This document shows positions 1-9,288 of a stretch of DNA of 64,000 nt, in pieces. Source of the DNA: Pseudomonadales bacterium (GTDB lineage Bacteria > Pseudomonadota > Gammaproteobacteria > Pseudomonadales > UBA7434); NCBI GenBank assembly GCA_028223755.1, contig JAOIUY010000003.1:62001-126000 (forward strand). The letters are read 5' to 3'. The notes under the pieces were generated by a model. That model was not told the DNA's origin, did not search any database, and was given only the letters and a program-made list of their open reading frames with translations. Each line of letters starts with the position of its first letter. Positions within the stretch are counted from its first letter, which is position 1. Made by a program: the position numbers and the translations under genes.

Positions 1-1
1 G

Positions 2-163
2 GTCTTATTGTCTACAGTAGCCAAGGATCTTGGCTTAGATCTTCAGCTTTGTGCCATTGTTATGAGTTTTACTACGCCAGATGAAGAGGTTTTACGGCAA
101 TATAAAATAACACAAGAGCTACTTGCTGGCTCGCTTGGCTTTATGTCTTTTGTGAGTATTTAG
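2..163 (+). CDS. C-terminal fragment of an unidentified protein
   Basis: An open frame enters from the left edge and ends at TAG (161-163), giving 53 codons. The last 20 or so residues are hydrophobic (GSLGFMSFVSI), the rest is mixed with an acidic patch (TTPDEEVL). The 5' end is outside the window and I do not recognise a family. The AlgP-like gene follows about 195 bases later on the same strand; the spacer holds a perfect TATAAT, so the two are probably transcribed separately. It could also be a chance open frame, since 53 codons at a window edge is weak evidence. Confidence 0.4.
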   Translation, partial: VLLSTVAKDLGLDLQLCAIVMSFTTPDEEVLRQYKITQELLAGSLGFMSFVSI

Positions 164-324
164 CCGCACGATCGATGATTTTATTGGTATTAGGCGCTAC
201 TTTTCTGGTATTTACTCGTCGTGACTATTGGTATAAAAAAAGGGTTTGTCTAGAAAATCGACTACTTTCTGGATTTTCCTAGATAAAAGCCGGCCATTTG
301 GTGGTTTATAGGAGCATTTTCTCA

Positions 325-330
325 TATAAT
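325..330 (+). promoter_or_regulatory. Putative -10 element for the H1-like histone gene
   Basis: A perfect TATAAT lies 28 bases before the ATG of the H1-like gene. No good TTGACA match sits 16-18 bases upstream, so this is a -10 candidate only. A clear Shine-Dalgarno (TAGGAG, about 344-349) follows. Confidence 0.4.
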
Positions 331-358
331 CCGACCCCCTATATTAGGAGTAACCACT

Positions 359-1102
359 ATGGCTAAAGCAGCGAGTTCGGCTAAGAAAGCCACAACAAGC
401 AAGGCAAAATCGGCAGCTAAGCCGGTTGCCAAGCCAAAAGCAAAGGTGAAAGCGAAAGCCAAAAAGGTTGCAGCAAAGCCAAAAGCGGCTGCAAAGTCTA
501 AAGCTACTGCTAAATCCAAAACAGCAGTTAAAGCAAAATCGGCAGTTAAATCTAAAGCAGCAGCTAAGCCTAAAGCAAAAGCGGCAGCTAAAGCTGCTCC
601 TAAAAAGAAGGCTGCAGCTAAACCTAAAGCTGCTGCAAAACCAGCAGCTAAAATTAAGGCTCCAGTTAAAGCGAAGCCTGCTTCTAAATCGACAGCGGCT
701 GTTAAGCCCAAGGCTGCAGCTAAACCTAAGGCTGCGGCAAAACCTAAGGCTGCGGCGAAGCCCAAGGCTGCTGCCAAATCTAAGGCTGCCGCGAAACCTA
801 AGGCTACCGCCAAATCCAAGGCTGCCGCTAAATCAAAAACTGCTGCCAAATCTAACCTGTCACTTAAAGGGCGCGTTGGACCTAAGGCTGTAGCCGATGC
901 GAAACCAAAGCCGATTGTTGCTAAGCCAGCAGCTACTGATGACAATAGTAGTGAAGAGATAGACGCACAGGTTCAGGCTTTTCTAGCGTCCGGTAAGAAG
1001 ATCCAAGAGATTCCAGTGGGAACGAGTGGTATTACTCATACCGGTGGGACTAAGCATATAACGATCAGTCGAAATAAGCCGCAAGAAGCATCACGGTCTT
1101 GA
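359..1102 (+). CDS. Histone H1-like lysine/alanine-rich protein (AlgP type) with SutA-like tail
   Basis: Predicted nucleoid-binding protein of 247 residues. Residues 1 to about 165 are almost only Lys, Ala, Pro and Ser in KPKAAA-type repeats, as in AlgP/AlgR3 and other bacterial H1-like proteins that bind DNA through a disordered basic tail. Residues 200-247 are different: acidic then mixed, with FLASGKKIQEIPVG at about 208-221. That motif recurs in the small protein at 57191-57523 and, from memory, resembles the RNA-polymerase-binding protein SutA. TAGGAG precedes the ATG and a strong terminator follows, so it is a single-gene unit. In Pseudomonas algP also lies near an ABC-F gene; here uup is 1.3 kb away. 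DNA binding is inferred from composition; the role of the tail is unknown. Confidence 0.88.
   Translation: MAKAASSAKKATTSKAKSAAKPVAKPKAKVKAKAKKVAAKPKAAAKSKATAKSKTAVKAKSAVKSKAAAKPKAKAAAKAAPKKKAAAKPKAAAKPAAKIKAPVKAKPASKSTAAVKPKAAAKPKAAAKPKAAAKPKAAAKSKAAAKPKATAKSKAAAKSKTAAKSNLSLKGRVGPKAVADAKPKPIVAKPAATDDNSSEEIDAQVQAFLASGKKIQEIPVGTSGITHTGGTKHITISRNKPQEASRS
704..847 (+). repeat. 18-bp tandem coding repeat (eight imperfect copies)
   Basis: Eight consecutive 18-base units encode K-[PS]-K-[AT]-[AT]-A in the H1-like gene. Copies differ mainly at third codon positions (for example CCT/CCC and GCG/GCC). The array could expand or contract by slippage in whole 6-residue steps without changing frame, so length polymorphism between strains is expected. 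Confidence 0.85.
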
Positions 1103-1119
1103 TTGGATTTAATCGTTTT

Positions 1120-1147
1120 AAAAAAAGCTCCTTTAGGGGCTTTTTTT
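1120..1147 (+). terminator. Rho-independent terminator of the H1-like gene
   Basis: Stem GCTCC/GGGGC (one G-U pair) with loop TTTA, flanked by seven A on the left and seven T on the right. It begins 18 bases after the stop codon. The A-run makes it potentially bidirectional. Confidence 0.9.
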
Positions 1148-1202
1148 ATGTCTGCTTATTGACTTCAGACAGCGTTATAACTGCCGATAGTTTCTAGATG
1201 AC

Positions 1203-1293
1203 CTATTTTGTTACAGAGTTACAAAATAGTTTTATCATCATGTCTTGTTCAAAAAAAAATTCCGGCGTATCGTGCTACATCTTAGTTACAAAA
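1203..1293. promoter_or_regulatory. Operator-like AT-rich inverted repeat plus a direct repeat
   Basis: CTATTTTGT (1203-1211) and ACAAAATAG (1221-1229) form a perfect 9-bp inverted repeat with a 9-base spacer. AGTTACAAAA occurs at 1217-1226, overlapping the right arm, and again at 1284-1293. The cluster lies between the histone terminator and the leader ORF/DUF5675 gene, so it is placed to bind a regulator of that unit. The inverted repeat followed by TTTT could instead be a weak terminator. No experimentally known site was recognised. Confidence 0.35.
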
Positions 1294-1358
1294 CACCTTC
1301 AAACTTAAATGCTATGTCTATGGATGGGCTGGCTTCGACATAACATAAGGATAGTTTT

Positions 1359-1439
1359 ATGCGCTTTGTCAGTCGTCTTAATCTAGTTTCAAATATTTTC
1401 TTTATGCTGTTTCTTAATCCTCATGCGCTTTCGCAATAG
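1359..1439 (+). CDS. Putative 26-residue hydrophobic leader peptide
   Basis: ATG at 1359 is preceded by AAGGAT (SD-like, about 1347-1352). The 26-codon frame encodes a peptide with two early Arg, a hydrophobic centre (NIFFMLFLN) and an HALSQ end, like a short signal peptide. Its TAG (1437-1439) overlaps the AGGAGG Shine-Dalgarno (1438-1443) of the DUF5675 gene. A ribosome ending here would sit on the next initiation site, which suggests translational coupling or masking. It could be a chance ORF; the SD and the placement are the evidence. Confidence 0.4.
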   Translation: MRFVSRLNLVSNIFFMLFLNPHALSQ

Positions 1440-1449
1440 GAGGTTTTTT

Positions 1450-1866
1450 ATGCAAACGGCCATATTATTAAGAGGTGAAGTACGCGCTGATAGTATCCGT
1501 GGCGTTTTATTTGCGGGTGGAAAATTTTTTCATACGATTGAGCGACCATGGAAAAATAATAAACGCAATGAAAGCTGTATTCCTGCCGGTGCATATCAAA
1601 CAACATTCTTGCCTCGGTCAGCTAGTGGTAAATATCGCCAGGTCTACCATCTTCAGTCAGTGCCAGGCCGTACTGGCATCTTAATCCATAACGGTAACTT
1701 AGTGGCTCACTCTCGCGGCTGCTTAATTATCGGTTTGCGTCGCGGTTCACTGGCGGGTAAAGCGGCTGTTATTAATTCTCGTACAGCATTGCATCAATTA
1801 TTTCAGGTTATGGGCGCTGAGCCTTTTCAATTACAGATTATAGGTAATCAGCAACTTTCTAATTAA
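1450..1866 (+). CDS. DUF5675 family protein
   Basis: 138 residues from ATG 1450. I chose this start rather than the in-frame ATG at 1423 because AGGAGG lies six bases upstream. Family hallmarks: ERPWKNN and SCIPAG near residues 30-45, then GRTGILIHNGN and a C-terminal RGCLIIG block. DUF5675 proteins occur in phages and bacterial chromosomes; the His- and Cys-containing blocks look enzymatic, but I know of no settled activity. The next gene (37 bases on) is a holin-like membrane protein, which suggests a cell-wall or lysis role by association. No other phage genes are near. The family call is from recalled motifs. Confidence 0.75.
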   Translation: MQTAILLRGEVRADSIRGVLFAGGKFFHTIERPWKNNKRNESCIPAGAYQTTFLPRSASGKYRQVYHLQSVPGRTGILIHNGNLVAHSRGCLIIGLRRGSLAGKAAVINSRTALHQLFQVMGAEPFQLQIIGNQQLSN

Positions 1867-1903
1867 TCACTATTCAATTGATTGTTTACGGAGTAAAAAA
1901 CTG

Positions 1904-2434
1904 ATGGAAGCACTTTTTTCAATTCTGACATCAACCGGCGCGGGCGGGATCATCGGCGTTTTAGGTAGCTGGTTAACCAAGCGTGAAGAGCGGAAGAATA
2001 TTCAGCTTCAGTTTGAGCGCGACATTAAGCTGGCTGAGATCCGCAAAGAAGAGGCAAAAATTGAGGCTGAACACGAGTTAGCGATTGCTAATAAGCAGAT
2101 TGAGCGTGCTGAAGTGGAGGGGAGTATTGCTGTCGGGCAAGCTGAAGTCGAGGCTTTTACCGAGGGTTTAAAGGAGCAAAGAAAAACCTATGGCATTAAG
2201 GCTGTCGATGGCATAAGAGGTTTGATGCGCCCGCTAATTACTATCTATTTATTGGTTATCGCAACTTTATTAACGCTTAAAATTAATCAGCTCGTCGGCG
2301 GCCTCGACAGTATAGAGATGTCACATCTTAAAGATATCTATGATAGCGTAATCGACCAGATGTTGTTTCTTACCGCGACAGCAGTGACCTGGTGGTTCGG
2401 TTCAAGGCCTAGCAGCCAGCGTCGAGATCAATAG
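1904..2434 (+). CDS. 3-TM holin-like membrane protein
   Basis: 176 residues: a hydrophobic N-terminal segment (about 5-23), a long charged helix likely to form a coiled coil (about 25-95, rich in Glu/Lys/Arg), then two hydrophobic segments (about 110-130 and 150-165) and a basic tail. This layout matches 'holin of 3TMs' proteins (GTA_holin_3TM type) found in phages and gene-transfer agents. It follows the DUF5675 gene closely, and GGAG lies near 1889. It converges on uup with a 9-base gap. A holin function would imply regulated membrane permeabilisation; this is inference from architecture and neighbour. Confidence 0.68.
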   Translation: MEALFSILTSTGAGGIIGVLGSWLTKREERKNIQLQFERDIKLAEIRKEEAKIEAEHELAIANKQIERAEVEGSIAVGQAEVEAFTEGLKEQRKTYGIKAVDGIRGLMRPLITIYLLVIATLLTLKINQLVGGLDSIEMSHLKDIYDSVIDQMLFLTATAVTWWFGSRPSSQRRDQ

Positions 2435-2443
2435 TTTTAGGCT

Positions 2444-4351
2444 TTATCCTTGTTGTTCGTCTAATTCGATCCAGCGTTCGGTTGCCGTCTCTAGCGACTG
2501 TTGATTTTTTGTAAGCAACTCAAGAATAGGCTGAGTTTCTTCAAAAGGTTTGTCGTAAAACGCTGGGTCTTCTAGAGTCTTTTGTAATTTCTCAATCTCT
2601 AGTTCTAAGGTCTCAATTGTTTCAGGTAGCAAATCCAATTCTCGCTGCAGTTTATAGCTGAGTTTTTTTGCTGGCGATTTTGCTGTTGCAGTTATCGTGG
2701 ACTCCGCTACTGCATTTTTCGATGCTACAGAACTCGGGTCTGGTCCATCCGACACCCTTAACTGCTTACCATATTTTAACCAGTCGCTATAGCCACCTAT
2801 ATACTCGGAAACACTTCCATCGTCTTCAAAAACTAAAATACTGGTCACTACATTATCTAAAAACTCTCTATCATGGCTGACGATCAATAAGCTGCCATCG
2901 TATTGCACGAGCTTTTCTTCTAGCACTTCAAGCATTTCAATATCAAGATCGTTAGTTGGCTCATCAAGCACGAGCAAGTTACACGCTTTAGTAAATAGCT
3001 TGGCTAGAGATACGCGGTTACGCTCACCACCGGATAATGCTTTAACTGGGGTCATCGCGCGCTTAGGTGAGAATAAAAAATTCTGCAGGTAACTAATAAT
3101 ATGGCGGTCTTTACCATTAATGCTGATAAAGTCACGACCTAGGCCGACGTTCTCCATTATTGATTTGTCGCCATCAAGCTCTCTAGCAACTTGATCAAAG
3201 TAGCCAAGCGATAAATTAGTTCCTAGTTTTATGCTGCCCGCATCTGGCTCTATAAGACCGAGTAATATTTTCAGCAATGTACTCTTACCAACGCCGTTGT
3301 TACCAATAAGCCCTATACGATCGCCGCGCATAATTTTAATTTTAAAATTATTGATCAAGGTTTCGTTATTGTAGCCGTGCGAAATACTTCTGGCCTCAAT
3401 AACTTTACGGCCAGATTGCTCGGCATTATCCATTAGCATGGTTGCCTTGCCTTGTCGTTTTATTCTTTTCGCGCGCTCTTTGCGCATAGCCTCTAATGCC
3501 CTTACGCGACCTTCATTGCGGGTGCGTCGAGCTTTTATTCCCTGGCGAATCCATTTCTCTTCTTCGGCGAGACGTTTATCAAATAAAGCGTTTTGTACTT
3601 CTTCTTCGTGAAGTGCTTGCTCTTTAAGCCGCAAAAATGATTGGTAACTGCCTGGCCAGCTTATTAATTTAGCGCGGTCGACTTCTATAATACGCGTTGC
3701 GATTTTTTGCAAAAACTCTCTGTCATGCGTGATAAAAACAACACTGCCCCGATAGCTGCGAATCGTGTGTTCTAACCATTCTATAGTGGCGATATCAAGA
3801 TGGTTGGTAGGCTCATCAAGCAGCAGTAAATCCGGCTGCGATACTAACGCCTTACCTAGGGCGACGCGTCTTCGCCACCCGCCAGATAATTCAGCCAATG
3901 TTTTTTCGGCGGGTAAGTCAAGTTGGCTGATAATAGTTTCGGCTTGTTTTTCTATTTGCCAGCCACCTCCCGCATCAATTTCTGCTTGCAGCTCTTGCAT
4001 GCGTTGCATTTGCTTATCGTCGGTAACGGTTTGGCTTGCAACGCGCTCGTACTCTTCAATGCGTAATAGCTGATCTTTTAAACCTTCTTTAATGACATCA
4101 AAAACGGTAGTGTCGATCGCTTCTGGCAACGTTTGCTGTAATTGACTGACCCGTAAATGCTGCTGTCTGTGCACAAGCCCCGAGTCAACCTCGATAGCGC
4201 CAGAGATGATATTGAGAAGTGTGGTTTTACCTGCGCCATTACGGCCAACTAAACAAATACGCTCATTGGCTTCGATGGCAATATTTGCGCTTTTTAGCAG
4301 AGGGTTATCGCCAAATTCTATGGAGATATCTTCGAGACGGATTAGAGACAA
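2444..4351 (-). CDS. uup: ABC-F family ATPase Uup
   Basis: Soluble tandem ABC ATPase of 635 residues; Uup acts at the ribosome or on branched DNA intermediates and has no membrane domain. First domain: Walker A GRNGAGKTT (about 36-44), signature LSGGWRRR, Walker B LLLLDEPTNHLD. Second domain: GNNGVGKST (about 350), LSGGERNR, LLVLDEPTNDLD. A charged ABC-F linker separates them. The C-terminal 80 residues form a coiled coil (YKLQRELDLLPE onward), diagnostic of Uup rather than EttA or YheS. The start codon is TTG at 4351 with a short AGG upstream; no better in-frame start is visible. It converges with the holin-like gene. Confidence 0.93.
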   Translation of the reverse strand: MSLIRLEDISIEFGDNPLLKSANIAIEANERICLVGRNGAGKTTLLNIISGAIEVDSGLVHRQQHLRVSQLQQTLPEAIDTTVFDVIKEGLKDQLLRIEEYERVASQTVTDDKQMQRMQELQAEIDAGGGWQIEKQAETIISQLDLPAEKTLAELSGGWRRRVALGKALVSQPDLLLLDEPTNHLDIATIEWLEHTIRSYRGSVVFITHDREFLQKIATRIIEVDRAKLISWPGSYQSFLRLKEQALHEEEVQNALFDKRLAEEEKWIRQGIKARRTRNEGRVRALEAMRKERAKRIKRQGKATMLMDNAEQSGRKVIEARSISHGYNNETLINNFKIKIMRGDRIGLIGNNGVGKSTLLKILLGLIEPDAGSIKLGTNLSLGYFDQVARELDGDKSIMENVGLGRDFISINGKDRHIISYLQNFLFSPKRAMTPVKALSGGERNRVSLAKLFTKACNLLVLDEPTNDLDIEMLEVLEEKLVQYDGSLLIVSHDREFLDNVVTSILVFEDDGSVSEYIGGYSDWLKYGKQLRVSDGPDPSSVASKNAVAESTITATAKSPAKKLSYKLQRELDLLPETIETLELEIEKLQKTLEDPAFYDKPFEETQPILELLTKNQQSLETATERWIELDEQQG

Positions 4352-4420
4352 TGCGTTGGCCTATGAATTTTATTGGGCAGATAAATAAGTGCTTGTAATA
4401 GTCGGCGACATTACACGGGT

Positions 4421-5605
4421 TTACAGCAGGATTCTATCGACTCTTTGCGAAATACCAGTAAAAAGTTCATAGGCAATGGTTTCTGACAGCTTAGCTATTT
4501 CGTTAGCAGATAAATTTTCGCCCCAAAGTTCGGCAGTGTCACCCGCTTGTACGTTAATACCTTGATCGACTAGATCAGTAATATCGACACTAATGGTATC
4601 CATCGAAACATTGCCGGTGAGCGGGGCTCGTTTGCCATGAATCATAACAGGTGTTCCATTTGGTGCATGACGAGGGTAACCATCGCCATAGCCTATACCA
4701 ATGGTTGCGATGGTACTTTCACGTTCAGCTTGCCAGTTGCCGTTATAGCCAACCGTTTCGCCTATTTTGACTTGGCGAATTGCTAGAACAGGAGCGGCCA
4801 GCGTCATGGCTGGATATAAACTTTTACTGCTGCTATTTGGGATGTCGAGTGGATCAGCGCCGTAGAGCATAATGCCAGGACGAATATACTCTTCTGAAAA
4901 TGCAGAATTTTCAAGTTGCTCGACCTGCCATTGTTGATAGCTGTCTGCATCGTTATGTCTGAGTAGTGTGGCAGAATTTGACAGGGATATGGAAGGACTT
5001 TTTTCTTTTAAGTTGTTTCTTAATATTTGATTGAATTGCTGCATTTGCAAGCTATTACTTTCAGCGTGGCTGTGTTCAGAGTGGTTATGTTCAGCGCTGC
5101 TGAAATGTGTCATCAATGTGGTTGATGCTGGATTTGATGTGCTCAACATAGCTGGTAATTCTTCAGCCATTAAGCCTAGGCGATGCATGCCGGTATCGAT
5201 TTTAAGCCAGTAGTCTAAATGCTTGGGTAGGGCGTGTATATCGATATTCTGCGCTGTGTGAATGACCGCAGTTAGATCATTCTCGGCACAGCGGTTGAGT
5301 GCTTCAGGACTTAATGCTGGACTCATTACGATAATCATTTGCTGAAAGCCATTATCGCGGAGCTCTAGGGCTTCATCGATCCTGGCGACGGCAAAGCCGT
5401 GTGTAACTGACGACAAGGCTGCAGCGGTATCGAGCATCCCGTGGCCGTAGGCATTAGCTTTAATAACAGAAATTAAGTGCGCATTAGGTGCTATCGATTG
5501 CGCTACTGCGGCATTATGTTGCAACGCTGCGCGGTTGATATAAACACTAGCATTTGAAAGCGACTTATTTAGTTTGGCTCGAATCGAGAGCTTATTATTA
5601 GGCAT
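4421..5605 (-). CDS. alr: Alanine racemase
   Basis: PLP enzyme interconverting L- and D-alanine for peptidoglycan. About 394 residues from the ATG at 5605; the frame is open to 5650, but 5605 gives a leader of normal length and overlaps the stop of the upstream kinase by 8 bases, typical of coupling. The PLP-lysine motif is VIKANAYGHG, the catalytic tyrosine lies in GIGYGDGYPR, and the C-terminal NVSMDTI and AYELFTGIS blocks are present. An extra His/Ser-rich stretch (about 175-195, EHNHSEHSHAES) is unusual. The gene follows the fructosamine-kinase-like gene and precedes uup on the minus strand. Confidence 0.93.
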   Translation of the reverse strand: MPNNKLSIRAKLNKSLSNASVYINRAALQHNAAVAQSIAPNAHLISVIKANAYGHGMLDTAAALSSVTHGFAVARIDEALELRDNGFQQMIIVMSPALSPEALNRCAENDLTAVIHTAQNIDIHALPKHLDYWLKIDTGMHRLGLMAEELPAMLSTSNPASTTLMTHFSSAEHNHSEHSHAESNSLQMQQFNQILRNNLKEKSPSISLSNSATLLRHNDADSYQQWQVEQLENSAFSEEYIRPGIMLYGADPLDIPNSSSKSLYPAMTLAAPVLAIRQVKIGETVGYNGNWQAERESTIATIGIGYGDGYPRHAPNGTPVMIHGKRAPLTGNVSMDTISVDITDLVDQGINVQAGDTAELWGENLSANEIAKLSETIAYELFTGISQRVDRILL

Positions 5606-6518
5606 AGCGTCCAATGGTTTTCTGTACTTGTTCAAGATAGCTAACACCAAATATATTTAAATGATTAAGTAAGTGAGACAGGTTGTAGAGTGGAACTCGA
5701 TTACGCCAATTGCTCTCCATTGGCCAGGCTTCATCATAGGCGAGATAAAACTCGTGCGGAAACCCACCAAACATAAGAGACATCGCAACATCTGCTTCTC
5801 GCCATCCATAATACACGGCGGGGTCGATTAATGCAGGTAGTCCTTCATCGTCAACAAGGACATTGCCTGACCAAAAATCGCCATGCAATAGTGAGGGAGG
5901 CTGTGTTGGGACGAGTTCTGTCAACCGCTCGCAGATGGATTCAATATGAATAATCCAAGGCGATTCAAGGTAGCCATTATCAAAGGCTTTTCTTGCCTGA
6001 TACAGTAAGCGTTGGTCACTAAAAAATGAATGGCCATCGTCAAACCAGCCATTGACTTGAGTGTTGTCGCCACAGTAATTGTTATGTTCTAAGCCATAGT
6101 GCGTTTGAATGGCGAGTGGTTCTTCTTGTGTTGTTAGTTGCTGGCTATTACTACGATGCAATTCGGCCATTTGAGAGGCTAGAGTGCCCCAATAAGTGGT
6201 TGTTTGCTGTTTGCTAGGGATATATTCGATCAAAAGACATTTATCACTGACATGGAGAACGTCAGGTATGCGTATGCAGTTGGTGTCGGCTAAGAGCGTT
6301 AAACCATGTGCTTCTTTTGCGTATACATCGTCATTATTGGTTGCGGATATCTTGGCGACTAGCTTTTGTTGCTTGTCATTACAAAGCGTATATATTTGAC
6401 TGTTAGCGTTGCCGCCAATCATCTGTGTTTCAGTGATTTGTTGAAAGCCGTTGGCATTAAGCCAAGACTGTGTTGTTACGCCAACGGGAAGTTGTAGGTC
6501 ATTCATCAAACTATCCAT
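5598..6518 (-). CDS. Fructosamine kinase family protein
   Basis: 306 residues, the normal size for bacterial fructosamine/ketosamine-3-kinases, which phosphorylate Amadori products on proteins and small amines for deglycation. The kinase-like fold is shown by LVAKI (ATP lysine, about 55), LLIEYIPS (hinge) and the catalytic block HGDFWSGN (about 215) followed by ALIDPAVYYG, where Asp is the metal ligand. Two starts are possible, ATG 6518 and ATG 6506; the second has GGATAG upstream, the first no clear SD. The 3' end overlaps alr. The natural substrate cannot be read from sequence. Confidence 0.88.
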   Translation of the reverse strand: MDSLMNDLQLPVGVTTQSWLNANGFQQITETQMIGGNANSQIYTLCNDKQQKLVAKISATNNDDVYAKEAHGLTLLADTNCIRIPDVLHVSDKCLLIEYIPSKQQTTTYWGTLASQMAELHRSNSQQLTTQEEPLAIQTHYGLEHNNYCGDNTQVNGWFDDGHSFFSDQRLLYQARKAFDNGYLESPWIIHIESICERLTELVPTQPPSLLHGDFWSGNVLVDDEGLPALIDPAVYYGWREADVAMSLMFGGFPHEFYLAYDEAWPMESNWRNRVPLYNLSHLLNHLNIFGVSYLEQVQKTIGRYA

Positions 6519-6804
6519 TCAATCTGGTGAATTTCTGGTCATGTTCAAGCGAGGGTAAGCTGGTTTTTCTGTGTCTATTCAGGACGTTGACTCAGCGCTT
6601 TGACCATTGTCTTTCAAGTATCCTATCACGATATGGCTCAGCGGGTTAAGCAAAGCCTATTAGTTGACTGAGCTTGAGTCAGTCATCCAATTTGATTTCT
6701 ACAAAAGCTTTGCAATGTGACATATACTGCTGGCGTTAAGTCGTTTTACGGCAAAAAAGTTCAAGTCATCTTAATCCTAAGTAGTTAATGAAGGTTATTC
6801 AATA

Positions 6805-7734
6805 ATGACATCAAAGTCTGGCGATAAGCTAGTGATAGCGATTTCTTCGCGCGCTATGTTTAAGATGGATGATAGCCATCAAGTCTATGAGCAAGAGGGC
6901 TTGGCTGCGTATTCTCAATATCAAATAGATCATGAGGATGAGCCTTTACAGCCTGGCGATGCCTTTCCATTAGTCAAAAAGTTACTTAGTATCAATGAGC
7001 GTCTTCATGGTGAGGCGCGCGTAGAGATCATTCTATTGTCGCGCAACAGCGCTGATACCGGCTTGCGAGTTTTTAATTCTATTGAGCACTATGGCCTATC
7101 TATTTCGCGCGCAGCCTTTTGTAGTGGCGAGAGCCCTTATCGCTATGTGCAAGCTTTTGGCTGTCATTTGTTTTTATCGACGGATGCAGAAGATGTCCGC
7201 TCTGCGTTAGATGCTGGCGTGGCGGCTGCAACGTTTTTACCCTCTAGTAAAGCAGGGACAAATATTGAAGCTGATGAGTATGCCGACCAGCTTCGCTTTG
7301 CCTTTGATGGTGATGCAGTTCTATTTTCTGATGAGGCAGAGCAGGTCTATAAAGCTGACGGCCTAGAGGCTTTTACAGCGACAGAGCGCGCTGCAGCAAA
7401 AGAGCCATTATCAGGCGGCCCGTTTAAATCTTTCTTGTCAGCCTTGCAAAAACTTCAGGCTGAGTTTCCTGGTGATGATTCGCCAATACGCACCGCTTTG
7501 GTGACGGCGCGCTCTGCGCCAGCCCATGAGCGGGTTATTCGAACGCTTAGAGCCTGGCACATTCGCATTGATGAGTCTTTATTTTTGGGTGGGTTGCCGA
7601 AAGTAGAGTTTTTACGCGCTTATGGTGCTGATGTCTTTTTTGATGATCAGCGAGGTCACTGTGATCTGGCCTCCGAGCATATTGCGACAGGTCATGTTCC
7701 TCATGGGGTTGCAAATAAAGAGCCCATAGGCTGA
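6805..7734 (+). CDS. 5'-nucleotidase (cN-I-like family)
   Basis: 309 residues matching the 5-nucleotidase family (PF06189 type), which dephosphorylates nucleoside 5'-monophosphates in the cytoplasm. Visible blocks: an N-terminal strand LVIAISSRAMF, EIILLSRNSADTGLRVFNS (about 75-95), then DGDAVLFSDEAE (about 170-182), and near the end VEFLRAYGADVFFDDQ. The Asp-rich FAFDGDAVLFSD segment fits a HAD-like nucleophile region. AAGG lies before the ATG. It stands alone, 286 bases after the divergent kinase gene and 377 before cysB. The family call is firm; substrate preference is unknown. Confidence 0.85.
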   Translation: MTSKSGDKLVIAISSRAMFKMDDSHQVYEQEGLAAYSQYQIDHEDEPLQPGDAFPLVKKLLSINERLHGEARVEIILLSRNSADTGLRVFNSIEHYGLSISRAAFCSGESPYRYVQAFGCHLFLSTDAEDVRSALDAGVAAATFLPSSKAGTNIEADEYADQLRFAFDGDAVLFSDEAEQVYKADGLEAFTATERAAAKEPLSGGPFKSFLSALQKLQAEFPGDDSPIRTALVTARSAPAHERVIRTLRAWHIRIDESLFLGGLPKVEFLRAYGADVFFDDQRGHCDLASEHIATGHVPHGVANKEPIG

Positions 7735-9086
<1,352 letters not shown>

Positions 9087-9212
9087 TTGGCGGTTCTAGA
9101 TTGAACATGTTGCTTCTATGAACCAAGCAATACTAGCAATGACTTATTGAATCAATATAATGGGTTTGAGTTAGAGAAGTATAAAAACGATAACCGTGTT
9201 TTAAATTTCATC

Positions 9213-9249
9213 ACTGACGGCTATGGTTTCTTTTACCATGGCCGTTAGT
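9213..9249 (+). terminator. 15-bp hairpin between cysB and thrH
   Basis: ACTGACGGCTATGGT (9213-9227) pairs with ACCATGGCCGTTAGT (9235-9249) through 15 positions (two G-U pairs), loop TTCTTTT. There is no T-run on either side, so it is either a non-canonical cysB terminator or a structure in the thrH leader ending about 40 bases before its start. Confidence 0.5.
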
Positions 9250-9288
9250 CATAATTAGATAATGATAATATAAAGTATAGAGGTTGTA

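Noticed and set aside
322-945. Long minus-strand open frame (207 codons) opposite the H1-like gene
   Set aside because: Ala/Leu-rich product is the complement of the Lys/Ala repeats; low complexity, no SD, shadow frame.
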